Source: Lysobacterales bacterium (lineage in GTDB: Bacteria > Pseudomonadota > Gammaproteobacteria > Xanthomonadales > Marinicellaceae). Taken from it: DNA of 64,000 nt. Below, one piece after another: positions 23,401 to 32,266 of this stretch (position 1 is the first letter of the stretch; every line of letters begins with the position of its first letter). Under the pieces are notes generated by a model. That model had not been told where the DNA came from, made no database searches, and saw nothing but the letters and a program-made list of their open reading frames with translations. The stretch lies in contig JALSLV010000108.1 of the NCBI GenBank assembly GCA_026988115.1, forward strand, positions 84,790 to 148,789, given 5' to 3'. A program made the translations under genes and the position numbers.

Positions 23401-23505
23401 GACGTCACCATCTACGCAGGAAATTAAGAAACTCACATAAATATCTATTAGCTATTTATACAAAAACTTCACCTGCGGTCTTTGACGGCTATCATAATGA
23501 CAGCC
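23401..23505 (-). promoter_or_regulatory. L10 (rplJ) leader RNA
   Basis: The transcribed strand contains CCGCAGGTG (23470-23478) and, about 55 nt later, TTCCTGCGTAGATGGTGAC (to 23403). This is the pairing segment and kink-turn-like signature of the E. coli rplJ leader, to which L10-L7/L12 binds. A hairpin GGCTGTCAT/ATGATAGCC (23487-23505) precedes it. The 271-nt rplA-rplJ spacer thus holds this leader plus a REP-like repeat at 23534-23557. Confidence 0.75.
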
Positions 23506-23533
23506 CTCAAAATTTCTTACAAACCATCTACTC

Positions 23534-23557
23534 GATTCCCACTTTCGCAGGAATGGC
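23534..23557. repeat. REP-like palindromic repeat
   Basis: GATTCCCACTTTCGCAGGAA with flanking bases is an imperfect palindrome of the ATTCC-rich dispersed type common in proteobacterial chromosomes. A better palindrome of the same kind lies at 62860-62881. Here it sits between rplA and the L10 leader. Confidence 0.5.
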
Positions 23558-23565
23558 ATTGTGCT

Positions 23566-24264
23566 TTATTTCAAATCAAGACTTGATTGATCAACTTCAA
23601 TACCTGGACCCATAGTTGATGAAACAACAACTTTCTGGATGTATTTTCCTTTCGCAGCAGAAGGCTTCTTTTTAATCAAATCTTTTAATAGAGCATCTAA
23701 ATTTTGCTTAAGTGAATCAACAGTAAAACTTACCTTACCAATCATGGTATGAATAATTCCATTTTTGTCGATTCTATACATAGCTTGACCTGCTTTGTTG
23801 TTTTTAATTGCAGTGACAACATCTGGTGTAACCGTACCAACTTTAGGGTTAGGCATTAAACCACGAGGACCTAAAACCGTACCAAGTTTACCAACAACAC
23901 GCATAGCATCTGGAGAAGCGATAACCACATCAAAATCCATCATGCCACCTTTAATCTCATCAGCCAAATCATCCATACCAACAAAGTCAGCACCAGCTTC
24001 TTTAGCTGCATCTGCCTTAGGCCCTTGTGTAAATACAGCAACGCGGATATTTTTTCCTGTTCCTGCGGGCATGATGGTTGCACCACGTACAACTTGATCT
24101 GATTTAGTTGCATCAACACCCAATTTAATAGCAACATCAACAGACTCATCAAATTTAACTTTAGAGTTATCACTTAAAATCTTGATTGCTTCATCAATTC
24201 CATAAGCTTCTTCAGCATTATACTTTTCGCGAATAGCTTTTAAACGCTTACCTAATTTAGCCAT
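23566..24264 (-). CDS. rplA: 50S ribosomal protein L1
   Basis: A 232-residue L1 of the mobile stalk; in E. coli it represses the rplKA unit. Conserved are [20 protein letters not shown], then [13 protein letters not shown], and [20 protein letters not shown]. Its ATG overlaps the rplK stop by one base (TAATG). Confidence 0.98.
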   Translation of the reverse strand: MAKLGKRLKAIREKYNAEEAYGIDEAIKILSDNSKVKFDESVDVAIKLGVDATKSDQVVRGATIMPAGTGKNIRVAVFTQGPKADAAKEAGADFVGMDDLADEIKGGMMDFDVVIASPDAMRVVGKLGTVLGPRGLMPNPKVGTVTPDVVTAIKNNKAGQAMYRIDKNGIIHTMIGKVSFTVDSLKQNLDALLKDLIKKKPSAAKGKYIQKVVVSSTMGPGIEVDQSSLDLK

Positions 24265-24698
24265 TATTTAACTCCTTCAGAATTAACACCCATACTGCGC
24301 GCAGTACCAGCAATTGTTCTTACCGCTGCATCCATAGAACCAGCAGTTAAATCAGGTTCTTTTGTTTTTGCAATTTCTTCCATTTGAGCACGAGTAATTG
24401 TTCCAACTTTTTCAGTATTTGGACGACCACTACCACTTTTTAGACCCAATGCTTTTTTAATTAAAATAGCTGCAGGAGGCGTTTTGATAATGAATGAAAA
24501 ACTTCTATCATTGTAGACAGTGATAACAACAGGTGTAGGAAGACCTTGTTCTGCTGACTGAGTTTTGGCATTAAATGCTTTACAAAACTCCATGATATTC
24601 ACACCATGCTGACCCAACGCAGGACCAACTGGAGGACTCGGATTTGCCTGACCTGCAGGCACTTGTAGCTTAATATAAGCTTCGACTTTTTTAGCCAT
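24264..24698 (-). CDS. rplK: 50S ribosomal protein L11
   Basis: A 144-residue protein of the GTPase-associated centre and of RelA signalling. It carries [20 protein letters not shown], then [15 protein letters not shown], and the C-terminal RNA-binding domain ending [11 protein letters not shown] (family signature GTARSMGV). It follows nusG by 58 nt; a small hairpin (GCTTATT/AATAAGC, 24721-24737) lies in the spacer. Confidence 0.98.
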   Translation of the reverse strand: MAKKVEAYIKLQVPAGQANPSPPVGPALGQHGVNIMEFCKAFNAKTQSAEQGLPTPVVITVYNDRSFSFIIKTPPAAILIKKALGLKSGSGRPNTEKVGTITRAQMEEIAKTKEPDLTAGSMDAAVRTIAGTARSMGVNSEGVK

Positions 24699-24756
24699 TA
24701 TATTTTCTCCGGGTTCAAACGCTTATTTTCAATAAGCTCCCCATCATTTTAATAAA

Positions 24757-25293
24757 CTATCTTATTTTTTCAACTTGGGCAAAACCCAACTCCACAGGAG
24801 TTGAACGACCAAAAATTGAAACTGCGACTCTAATTTTACTTTTTTCGTAATTGATATCTTCAACTTCACCGTTGAAATCATTAAACGGACCATCAACCAC
24901 CCGAACTACTTCACCAATATCAAATAAGATTTTTGGTTTAGGTGCATTTTCTCCATCATGCACGCGTTGCAATATTGCCTCTGCTTCTTTTTTAGTAATC
25001 GCAGCAGGCTTTTCTTTTGTTCCTCCAATGAAACCAAGAACTTTATTCGTTTCCTTAACCAAATGCCATGAGGCATCATTCATTTCCATTTCAACCAAGA
25101 CATAACCAGGAAAAAACTTCCTTTCACTTTGCCTTTTTTGTCCTTTGCGCATTTCTATAACAGTTTCAGTAGGCACAAGAATCTCACCAAAATACTCTTC
25201 CATTCCTAGCCTTTCTATTCTTTCTTGCAAAGACCTTACAACTTTATGCTCAAAATTTGAGTAAGCATGAACTACGTACCATTGTTTAGACAT
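24757..25293 (-). CDS. nusG: Transcription antitermination factor NusG
   Basis: A 178-residue NusG. The NGN domain is at residues 1-115 ([40 protein letters not shown]) and the KOW domain is at 125-178 ([20 protein letters not shown]). It couples RNA polymerase to Rho and the ribosome. It lies 11 nt after secE. Confidence 0.98.
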   Translation of the reverse strand: MSKQWYVVHAYSNFEHKVVRSLQERIERLGMEEYFGEILVPTETVIEMRKGQKRQSERKFFPGYVLVEMEMNDASWHLVKETNKVLGFIGGTKEKPAAITKKEAEAILQRVHDGENAPKPKILFDIGEVVRVVDGPFNDFNGEVEDINYEKSKIRVAVSIFGRSTPVELGFAQVEKIR

Positions 25294-25304
25294 AGTAAAC
25301 TCCG

Positions 25305-25673
25305 TTACCCAAAGAGTGAGCTGACTGACCAGCTAAAAAAGAAATCAACCAATGATAAAAACAAGCCGATAATTATAACGACAACAATAACAACCAAAGT
25401 TGTTTGCAATGTTTCGTTACGTGTTGGCCATACAATTTTTTGTCTTTCTATATTAGCACTTTTAACAAACGTGAAAAAGTTACGGCCTTTTTTTGTAGTT
25501 GCTGCTATAATTGCACCAAGCGCTATACCGCCAAACAAAATAAGAACACGTAAAATGGTTGCTAACTCGTCTTCAAAATACAAGTTGCCAACAACACCAG
25601 CAACAACTGCAGCAATTGCCAGCCACCAACGTAATTTTTCACCAATTGAACTTGTTACTTCTGTTTGACTCAT
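25305..25673 (-). CDS. secE: SecE preprotein translocase subunit
   Basis: A 122-residue SecE of the three-segment gammaproteobacterial type. Two hydrophobic segments are at about 17-60. The conserved cytoplasmic helix follows ([20 protein letters not shown]), and a third segment runs to the C-terminus. It is immediately upstream of nusG, as in E. coli. Confidence 0.96.
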   Translation of the reverse strand: MSQTEVTSSIGEKLRWWLAIAAVVAGVVGNLYFEDELATILRVLILFGGIALGAIIAATTKKGRNFFTFVKSANIERQKIVWPTRNETLQTTLVVIVVVIIIGLFLSLVDFFFSWSVSSLFG

Positions 25674-25714
25674 TCTTATTACACCTTATTTTTACTATTT
25701 ATCTAGAATCTTAA

Positions 25715-25790
25715 TGGCAGGCCAGGAGGGAATCGAACCCACAACCTACGGTTTTGGAGACCGCCACTCTGCCAATTGAGCTACTGGCCT
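25715..25790 (-). tRNA. trnW: tRNA-Trp (CCA anticodon)
   Basis: The minus strand gives a 76-nt cloverleaf starting AGGCCAGTAGCTCAATTGGC, with anticodon loop CTCCAAA (CCA), the T-loop GGTTCGATTCC, and an encoded 3' CCA. It lies between tuf and secE. Confidence 0.97.
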
Positions 25791-25822
25791 ACTTCATTAA
25801 AATAGGATTAAAATCCTAGAGC

Positions 25823-25857
25823 GACCAAAGCCAACAATCAAAATTGCTGGCTTAGTC
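25823..25857 (-). promoter_or_regulatory. Hairpin in the tuf - tRNA-Trp spacer
   Basis: An imperfect stem of about 14 bp is formed by GACCAAAGCCAACAAT with ATTGCTGGCTTAGTC around a CAAA loop. On the transcript it lies between tuf and tRNA-Trp, with no U-run after it. It resembles the hairpin at 22270-22304 in arm sequence and in the trailing GTCGCT. An mRNA/tRNA processing site is the likeliest role. Confidence 0.55.
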
Positions 25858-25878
25858 TTAACTTTCTATTGCTAATCT

Positions 25879-27069
25879 TTATTTAAAAATCTTAGCAACA
25901 ACACCTGCACCAACTGTGCGTCCGCCTTCACGAATAGCAAATCTCAAACCTTCTTCCATCGCAATTGGATTGATTAAGGTAACTGTCATTTTTACGTTAT
26001 CGCCAGGCATTACCATTTCAACACCTTCTGGTAACTCACAAGCTCCAGTGATGTCAGTTGTACGGAAGTAAAACTGTGGTCTATAGCCTTTGAAAAATGG
26101 AGTGTGACGTCCGCCTTCATCTTTTGACAAGATGTAAACTTCTGCTTCAAACTCTGTATGTGGAGTAATTGATCCAGGATGTGCCAATACTTGACCACGT
26201 TCAACGTCATCACGCTTAGTTCCACGTAATAATACACCTACGTTTTCACCTGCACGACCTTCGTCTAGTAATTTACGGAACATTTCAACACCCGTACATA
26301 CGGTTTTTTGTGTGTCTCTGATTCCGATGATTTCTAATTCTTCACCCACTTTAACAACACCACGCTCTACACGTCCAGTTACAACTGTTCCACGACCTGA
26401 AATTGAGAACACGTCTTCAATAGGCAATAAGAAAGGTTGATCAACATCGCGTTTAGGCTCTGGAATATAATCATCCAATACGTCTAGCAATTTCTTTATT
26501 GATGGAACACCAATATCACTTTCGTCACCTTCTAGTGCTTTAAGTGCAGAACCCATAACCATAGGAGTATCATCTCCAGGGAAATCATAATCGCTTAATA
26601 ATTCACGAATTTCCATTTCTACCAATTCCAACAACTCTTCGTCATCAACTTGGTCACATTTATTCATGTATACAACGATATAAGGTACGCCAACTTGACG
26701 ACCCAATAAAATGTGCTCGCGTGTTTGTGGCATTGGACCATCAGCAGCTGATACGACTAAGATAGCACCATCCATTTGTGCTGCACCTGTAATCATGTTC
26801 TTAACATAGTCAGCATGGCCTGGACAATCTACGTGTGCGTAGTGACGACCTTCTGTTTCATATTCTACGTGTGCTGTAGCAATTGTAATACCACGCTCGC
26901 GCTCTTCTGGTGCATTATCAATTTGATCATAATCTTTGAATTCACCACCTTGTAATTCTGCTGCCACTTTTGTAAGGGCGGCTGTCAATGTAGTTTTACC
27001 GTGATCAACGTGACCAATTGTTCCCACATTTACATGCGGTTTGTTGCGTTCAAATTTTTCTTTAGACAT
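25879..27069 (-). CDS. tuf: Elongation factor Tu (tRNA-linked copy)
   Basis: A 396-residue EF-Tu identical to the copy at 9433-10623, with all G motifs intact. It lies in the tRNA-Tyr/Gly/Thr - tuf - tRNA-Trp - secE arrangement corresponding to E. coli tufB. Similarity with the other copy ends exactly at the start codon and a few bases past the stop, which suggests ongoing gene conversion. Confidence 0.99.
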   Translation of the reverse strand: MSKEKFERNKPHVNVGTIGHVDHGKTTLTAALTKVAAELQGGEFKDYDQIDNAPEERERGITIATAHVEYETEGRHYAHVDCPGHADYVKNMITGAAQMDGAILVVSAADGPMPQTREHILLGRQVGVPYIVVYMNKCDQVDDEELLELVEMEIRELLSDYDFPGDDTPMVMGSALKALEGDESDIGVPSIKKLLDVLDDYIPEPKRDVDQPFLLPIEDVFSISGRGTVVTGRVERGVVKVGEELEIIGIRDTQKTVCTGVEMFRKLLDEGRAGENVGVLLRGTKRDDVERGQVLAHPGSITPHTEFEAEVYILSKDEGGRHTPFFKGYRPQFYFRTTDITGACELPEGVEMVMPGDNVKMTVTLINPIAMEEGLRFAIREGGRTVGAGVVAKIFK

Positions 27070-27168
27070 TGCTGTACTCCACTATGTTTAAATGTTTCGT
27101 TTTAATGCATCTACCTTTAAAACCTTAAATAATTAATTTTTGATTGAGCAAGAGCTTAACCTATTACA

Positions 27169-27244
27169 TGGTGCCCATAACTGGAGTCGAACCAGTGACC
27201 TCTTCCCTACCAAGAAAGTGCTCTACCGACTGAGCTATATGGGC
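27169..27244 (-). tRNA. trnT: tRNA-Thr (GGT anticodon)
   Basis: The minus strand shows GCCCATATAGCTCAGTCGGT, anticodon stem CTTTC/GGAAG with loop TTGGTAG (GGT), T-arm GGTTCGACTCC and 3' ACCA, 76 nt in total. It corresponds to thrT next to tufB in E. coli. Confidence 0.97.
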
Positions 27245-27258
27245 GCGCCTAATAGCTT

Positions 27259-27332
27259 TGGAGCGGGTGAAGGGAATCGAACCCTCGTAGTCAGATTGGA
27301 AATCTGAAGTTCTACCATTAAACTACACCCGC
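27259..27332 (-). tRNA. trnG: tRNA-Gly (TCC anticodon)
   Basis: A 74-nt cloverleaf on the minus strand starting GCGGGTGTAGTTTAATGGTA, with anticodon stem CAGAT and loop TTCCAAT (TCC), T-loop GGTTCGATTCC and 3' CCA. It lies 14 nt upstream of tRNA-Thr on the transcript. Confidence 0.97.
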
Positions 27333-27346
27333 ACAGGCACTTTTTA

Positions 27347-27383
27347 CACAAAACAAAAACAGGCTACCTAATGACAACCTGTT
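27347..27383 (-). promoter_or_regulatory. Hairpin with U-rich tail between tRNA-Tyr and tRNA-Gly
   Basis: On the transcribed strand AACAGG pairs with CCTGTT around a 14-nt loop and is followed by TTTGTTTTG. It closely resembles the rpsL leader hairpin at 13691-13724. It could be a processing or partial-termination signal after tRNA-Tyr; the stem is short. Confidence 0.45.
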
Positions 27384-27393
27384 ATTTCGAATA

Positions 27394-27478
27394 TGGTGGA
27401 GGGAGGAGGATTCGAACCTCCGAAGTTAGAAACAGCAGATTTACAGTCTGCCCTCGTTGGCCGCTTGAGTATCCCTCC
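27394..27478 (-). tRNA. trnY: tRNA-Tyr (GTA anticodon)
   Basis: An 85-nt class II tRNA with a long variable arm. It starts GGAGGGATACTCAAGCGGCC, has anticodon loop CTGTAAA (GTA), T-arm GGTTCGAATCC and 3' ACCA. It is the first gene after the promoter at 27498-27526. Confidence 0.97.
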
Positions 27479-27497
27479 GGCTCAAATAAAGCAAGGC

Positions 27498-27526
27498 ATT
27501 TTCACGGAAAGTCCAACCCATGTCAA
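27498..27526 (-). promoter_or_regulatory. Sigma-70 promoter of the tRNA-tuf operon
   Basis: The minus strand reads TTGACA (27521-27526), a 17-base spacer, then GAAAAT (27498-27503), followed by a GCCTTGC discriminator. The predicted transcript starts about a dozen bases before tRNA-Tyr. It can drive the three tRNAs and tuf, and possibly the genes beyond. Confidence 0.75.
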
Positions 27527-27606
27527 CCTATATTTTTATATTTTTGCATTTAATCTATTAAAACCCAAGCCAAATCATTTTATTACTAAAAAGTTTATAC
27601 CATAAG

Positions 27607-28260
27607 TTAAGTGCTATCCATTAATGGCTGCCAAAATTCACGCTTGCATGTTTGATATTCAACGCGATTATTCTCATACAAATAATCGCAAAACTCAAAC
27701 AAACGTGCAAACATTAAGGCCGAACCAACCAACCTTTCAATGACAACATCATCCTGACTGGATAAGTACACTAACATCTTCTTTTTCATAACAGAATCAA
27801 TGCTTTCCCAATTTGAAAAAAGAAGCTGAGAAACACTCAATACCACCTTCCTTTCAAACGGGGCGAGCATTATAGCTTTATTTGCCGAAGGATTGAAATC
27901 ATTTTGTTCAATTTTTTTAATTTGTGCCAATCCAGAATAATAATAGGGCCAAGAAGGTCTTATTTTTAGCAAACCGAAGTAAGCATCACTTAATTTTTCG
28001 CTATTCTTCAAAGATTCTGATTTTGAAATAGACAAGAATGCCCTAATATACAATTCTATTTGATTTGGGTTGACACTAACAAACGAGATAAATTTTAACT
28101 TGCGGCTATCAGGAAGTGAATTTTTCACACTGTCAGAGCCCAATCGATAATCGACCCTACTTGCCTCATAGCTCAGACTGGATTGAAACATAAGAACAAA
28201 TAAAACCAAAAACAACAGCAAAATCAAGTAGACAAATAACAGAGCAACTCTATTTATCAT
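27607..28260 (-). CDS. VpsP-like exopolysaccharide accessory protein
   Basis: A 217-residue protein with one N-terminal transmembrane segment (residues 4-24) and a periplasmic helical, TPR-like remainder (LLKIRPSWPYYYSGLAQIKK). Family identity is inferred from this motif and from position: it is the last gene after the Wzc-like kinase, as vpsP is in the Vibrio vps cluster. I start it at the ATG at 28260. A TTG at 28278 overlapping the kinase stop is possible and would add six residues. Function is unknown even in Vibrio. Confidence 0.65.
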   Translation of the reverse strand: MINRVALLFVYLILLLFLVLFVLMFQSSLSYEASRVDYRLGSDSVKNSLPDSRKLKFISFVSVNPNQIELYIRAFLSISKSESLKNSEKLSDAYFGLLKIRPSWPYYYSGLAQIKKIEQNDFNPSANKAIMLAPFERKVVLSVSQLLFSNWESIDSVMKKKMLVYLSSQDDVVIERLVGSALMFARLFEFCDYLYENNRVEYQTCKREFWQPLMDST

Positions 28261-28274
28261 TTTGAAGCTACCAC

Positions 28275-30467
28275 TCAAACCTGTTTAGCGCTTTTTTTTT
28301 GATCCTCATGGTAGCCATAGTGACCATAATAACTTCCTTCATACTTATAATATCGCCCATATTTCGCTTTACTGGTTCTCAACCTATTCATGGCAATGCC
28401 AATTATTTTTGCTGATGAACGCCTCAACCGAGTGATTGCACTTTCCACCAATTGCGATGGAGTGGAATCATTTTTTAATACAAATAATACACCATCGACT
28501 TTTTGAGATAAAACCAAAGCATCACTAACCGCCATTACTGGCGCACAATCAATAACAACAAACTTGTATTTACTTTTAAGTTTAGTTAGCAAAATATCAA
28601 ACTTTTCTGAAGACAGTAATTCCAAAGGGTTGGGGGGAATCATTCCGGATGCCAGAGTATGTAATTTACCAGACCCCTTTTCCACAGTTATGCATTCAGC
28701 AAAACTCGCTTCTCCTGACAACAAGGTCGTCAGTCCCGATAGTTTTGTCATGCCCATATTTCTTTTTACCATTGGTCGCCTTAAATCCGCTTCAACTAAT
28801 ATTGTTTCACCTAAATGTGATAACGAGTGCGCCAAGTTCATTGCCACCGTTGTCTTGCCTTCACTCGGAACTGTTGAAGTCACCAATATTGATTTGTTTT
28901 CAACATCTGGAAGCGATAATAACACTCCTGTCCTGAGGGTTCGAATAGACTCAGAGAAAGCAGACTTTGTATGCTCAACAAATTGCATCGCCGGAGAGCT
29001 GCCACTGTCTTTTTCATCAATATCAGGCAACATACCAATAACTGGTAAATTAATTTTACTTTCAACCTCTCTAGAAGATTTGAAAGTATTATCAAAATGC
29101 TCCATTAAAAAAGACACTGCAATACCCAACAACAAACCAACAACGACACCAATAACAATCATAATTTTTTTATTGGGCTTATAAGGATTGCTTGGGACAG
29201 TAGCCTTATTTATCACGCGTGCATTAATTGTTTGAACGGATGAGGTTTTGACCGCATCTGTTTCTTTTGATTGTTTTAAAAAAGCATCGTATATTTGCTT
29301 ATTGTAATTGTAGTCGCGCTTTAAAGAATTGTACTCAAATGCCTGTTCATTATTTGAAGAAATTTCTCCTTTAATTGATTTAACGCCACTTTCTTCATGT
29401 ATTATTTCTTGTGATATTGATTCATAGTCTGCAACCACCAAATCAGCAGCGACACGCAAAACGCCATCATACTCAAGTTGAGTTAAACGCCTTAATTCAA
29501 CAGCCTTTTTCATCTTTGGGTGCTTTGGACCATAAACCAAAGCCAAAGAAGATACTTCGGATTGCACATCAGTCAACTCATTTTTTAATCGCACAACCTC
29601 TGGTTTGTCCAACAGCGCAGGAATTCTAGCCAACTGCTTAGTGTCATTACCAATGCTTTTAATTCTTCTATAAACCGCTTCTAAACTTAATTTTTTTCTT
29701 TTTAACTCACCAATTCTTGTGCTTAGTTGAGTCAATTCCTGAACGGCTAACTCGTCACCACCTTCTGGCATAAACATCTGATACTTTCTTTGGTATTGCT
29801 TTAATTTTTGCTCAGACTCTTGCACTTTCTTTTTCAATTCTGGCAATTGCTTGGATATGTTTTCGCCCGTGCGTTGCTTGGCATTAATATCAACCTCAAT
29901 CACTTCTTCGATATAAGACTCTGCCAATGCATTGGCCTTTAGTGTTGCCAAATACGGATCATAATCGTCAAAAGCTATGTAAAAAACGCCACTGCCCTTT
30001 GCTTGAGAAACCGACATGGTTGATTGCACATTTTCAATGGCGAGATTAAATAATTCATCCGATGATTTATTAGCGTAGTTTTCTTCTACAGACCCTGGCA
30101 ATAATTTCTCGTACCACCGAAGCTCTTTTGGTTTTGGAATAAACTTCTCAACACCTATGCGCTGAACAACCTTTTGGGCAACAGGTGTGGACTTAAGCAC
30201 ATGAATTTGATTGGGGTAAAATTCCCAGTTCATTCCCATCATGCCAAACAATTGATCCAAAGAACCCATTCGACTCGGTCGCTCAATCATTAAACTTGTT
30301 GAAGCTTGATAGACAGGCTTTGCCTTGATTGCCAAATAGAATGAGAATAAAGAAGTGATTAAAACAAATGTTAGTATAATTAACCAATGACTCTTAATTA
30401 ACTCAATGAAATCCTTAATATCAAATGCATTGGATTCTTTGACTGCATTTTCTGGTTGCGAATTCAT
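28275..30467 (-). CDS. Wzc-like polysaccharide co-polymerase and BY-type tyrosine kinase
   Basis: A 730-residue inner-membrane protein that controls polymerisation and export of polysaccharide. The N-terminal Wzz domain has a transmembrane segment at residues 30-48; a long coiled-coil periplasmic region spans about 190-400; the second transmembrane segment is near 430-450. The cytoplasmic kinase has Walker A TSTVPSEGKTTVAMN (near 530), Walker A' VEADLRRP, and Walker B FVVIDCAP. The tail is tyrosine-rich (YGRYYKYEGSYYGHYGY), the usual autophosphorylation cluster. It starts directly after the Wza-like stop. It corresponds to VpsO. Confidence 0.93.
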   Translation of the reverse strand: MNSQPENAVKESNAFDIKDFIELIKSHWLIILTFVLITSLFSFYLAIKAKPVYQASTSLMIERPSRMGSLDQLFGMMGMNWEFYPNQIHVLKSTPVAQKVVQRIGVEKFIPKPKELRWYEKLLPGSVEENYANKSSDELFNLAIENVQSTMSVSQAKGSGVFYIAFDDYDPYLATLKANALAESYIEEVIEVDINAKQRTGENISKQLPELKKKVQESEQKLKQYQRKYQMFMPEGGDELAVQELTQLSTRIGELKRKKLSLEAVYRRIKSIGNDTKQLARIPALLDKPEVVRLKNELTDVQSEVSSLALVYGPKHPKMKKAVELRRLTQLEYDGVLRVAADLVVADYESISQEIIHEESGVKSIKGEISSNNEQAFEYNSLKRDYNYNKQIYDAFLKQSKETDAVKTSSVQTINARVINKATVPSNPYKPNKKIMIVIGVVVGLLLGIAVSFLMEHFDNTFKSSREVESKINLPVIGMLPDIDEKDSGSSPAMQFVEHTKSAFSESIRTLRTGVLLSLPDVENKSILVTSTVPSEGKTTVAMNLAHSLSHLGETILVEADLRRPMVKRNMGMTKLSGLTTLLSGEASFAECITVEKGSGKLHTLASGMIPPNPLELLSSEKFDILLTKLKSKYKFVVIDCAPVMAVSDALVLSQKVDGVLFVLKNDSTPSQLVESAITRLRRSSAKIIGIAMNRLRTSKAKYGRYYKYEGSYYGHYGYHEDQKKSAKQV

Positions 30468-30977
30468 TTAAAAGAAACTTTCTTTGATTAAGATTACATC
30501 GCCAGAAAGAATACTGGCATCCATATCTACTTTTACCTCTTTGGAAGTTGCAGAATTAGCATGAGTGAGGTATATCTTTTTCTTGCTTGCTCTTTCAGTT
30601 AAGCCACCTGCCTTTGCAATTGCTCTTCTGACCGTCATGCCTATTTCATAAGGGTAAGAACCAGGAGAGCGAACCTCTCCCTGAATGTAATAAGGCTTGT
30701 ATTGTTTAATGGCAACAGTCACTTGCGGATTGACAAAATAGCCATCTTTGAGCATTGAAACAACCTTTTGTTTAATTGAATCAACCGTTTCTTCTTTGAC
30801 TTGCAACTTACCAATAAATGGATATTCGATATACCCTTTTGAGTCAACCGTTAAATCAAGCGCCAGCTCTGGCTCTCCATAAACCTCAACATGCAACACG
30901 TCGCCTGCACCAATCGCATAAGAATATGCAAGGTTTGTAAAAATCAACATGAGTAGAGCCAATAAAACCAAACGCAT
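30468..30977 (-). CDS. Wza-like polysaccharide export protein (short VpsN type)
   Basis: A 169-residue exported protein with a signal peptide (residues 1-20), the polysaccharide export domain (IGAGDVLHVEVYGEPEL, then VDSKGYIEYPFIGKLQV) and one SLBB domain (YYIQGEVRSPGSYPYEIGMT). It lacks the C-terminal amphipathic helix of E. coli Wza, and there is no lipobox. That suggests it works with the separate outer-membrane barrel just upstream. An ATG at 30977 is preferred; a GTG at 30986 is possible. Confidence 0.88.
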   Translation of the reverse strand: MRLVLLALLMLIFTNLAYSYAIGAGDVLHVEVYGEPELALDLTVDSKGYIEYPFIGKLQVKEETVDSIKQKVVSMLKDGYFVNPQVTVAIKQYKPYYIQGEVRSPGSYPYEIGMTVRRAIAKAGGLTERASKKKIYLTHANSATSKEVKVDMDASILSGDVILIKESFF

Positions 30978-30987
30978 AACAGTCACT

Positions 30988-32166
30988 TTATTTTGAGAGT
31001 TCTAAAGTAAACAGCAAAGAATTGTCTTTGTACTCAAATTCATTAATGCTCGAATTTCGACTTGCATGCCGATAACCTAGACCAGAAACCAACCAATCAC
31101 TAAACTGGTATTTGGCTGAAACGCCGTAAAAATTCAAGTCATCACTTCTTAAGCTGCCTTTATAGGTCTCATCAGAAATGCCAACATTTGCAGTCGTACT
31201 AAAACGATCTCTCCAAAAATGCGTCCAACCCAAATCCGCTGTATTGCGCACAACATAAGAGCCATTACCGTTTGTCTCATCCGTTTCACGAGATAATGAC
31301 AAATCAAAAATAGAATAACTTCTTAGCGACCAAGTCAGACCCGCTTCAATAGCCAAACCATTAAAATCATCGTGTTGCGGCTCATCAAAGTCTTTAGTTA
31401 AGTATCCAACCAAAGCTCTTGCACTTGTTTTACCAGTTGCTTGCCATTGAGCACCAAACATATAACGTGTTTCTTTATTATCTAAACTGGCAACATCATA
31501 ATCTATATTGGTTCTTTTAAACTGAGCAAGAAGACTTGTTTTGGGTGAAACTCGGTGCGAGTAAGTGACTCCAAAATACCGAGCCTGCCTGTTTCTTGTT
31601 GCTGTGAACTGCTCGTTATTGTCGTATTGCCTATCAACATATCCCAGGTCGAAATCCAAAGCTCCTTTTGCACCAACCCCACCATAATGCCACTTTCCAC
31701 CAACACCAAAAGAATGCCACTGATCGGGATCTAAATTTAAATCAATTAAACCACCTTGCTGGTTTCCTGTTCCAATTCTATCTGACCCATCAAGGTACTC
31801 AACAGAAGCCTCTAACTGAGAGCGATTTGATACAAAATACCCCAGTTTGAACAACAATTGCTGCCTATCAAAATTATACCGAGAATCCGAATTAAATGAG
31901 GTTTTACTGTAATCGTACTGACCCAGAAAGCTAAGTTTTTCTCCTTCTGCCTCAACCCTTACCCCTGGGGAAAAAACAAAGAAATTTGAGCTAATTGCCC
32001 GACTATCATCAAACAAATAAGAAACATTGTCATCGTAGCCATAGCTCAAGCCAATGGTTGGAAAAACATTAAAACTTCCCAATTGCAACCCATCTTGTTG
32101 TGCTTGAGCATACTTCCCAAAACATGCCACTACCACAACTGTTATTATCTTCAATACTGTCTTCAT
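30988..32166 (-). CDS. Outer-membrane beta-barrel of the polysaccharide export system (VpsM-like)
   Basis: A 392-residue protein with a signal peptide ending YAQA (about residue 22) and many alternating aromatic strands across the rest (for example LSFLGQYDYSKTSF, TADLGWTHFWRDRFSTTANV). It looks like the putative beta-barrel porin 2 family found in export clusters. It directly precedes the Wza-like gene (10-11 nt), as vpsM precedes vpsN. It may form the outer-membrane pore that short Wza proteins lack. Confidence 0.8.
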   Translation of the reverse strand: MKTVLKIITVVVVACFGKYAQAQQDGLQLGSFNVFPTIGLSYGYDDNVSYLFDDSRAISSNFFVFSPGVRVEAEGEKLSFLGQYDYSKTSFNSDSRYNFDRQQLLFKLGYFVSNRSQLEASVEYLDGSDRIGTGNQQGGLIDLNLDPDQWHSFGVGGKWHYGGVGAKGALDFDLGYVDRQYDNNEQFTATRNRQARYFGVTYSHRVSPKTSLLAQFKRTNIDYDVASLDNKETRYMFGAQWQATGKTSARALVGYLTKDFDEPQHDDFNGLAIEAGLTWSLRSYSIFDLSLSRETDETNGNGSYVVRNTADLGWTHFWRDRFSTTANVGISDETYKGSLRSDDLNFYGVSAKYQFSDWLVSGLGYRHASRNSSINEFEYKDNSLLFTLELSK

Positions 32167-32266
32167 AAACTTTTACTCGTTCTCACACACACTAACCATG
32201 CATTTTCTCACAAATGAAAAATAACTCAAGGCTTGCAAACAAACAATCTGATATAAACAGTTAAAA

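Noticed and set aside
27371..27605. Open frames of 60-70 residues on the plus strand
   Set aside because: They run through tRNA-Tyr and its promoter; the peptide is an antisense translation of the tRNA commonly seen near tRNA genes.
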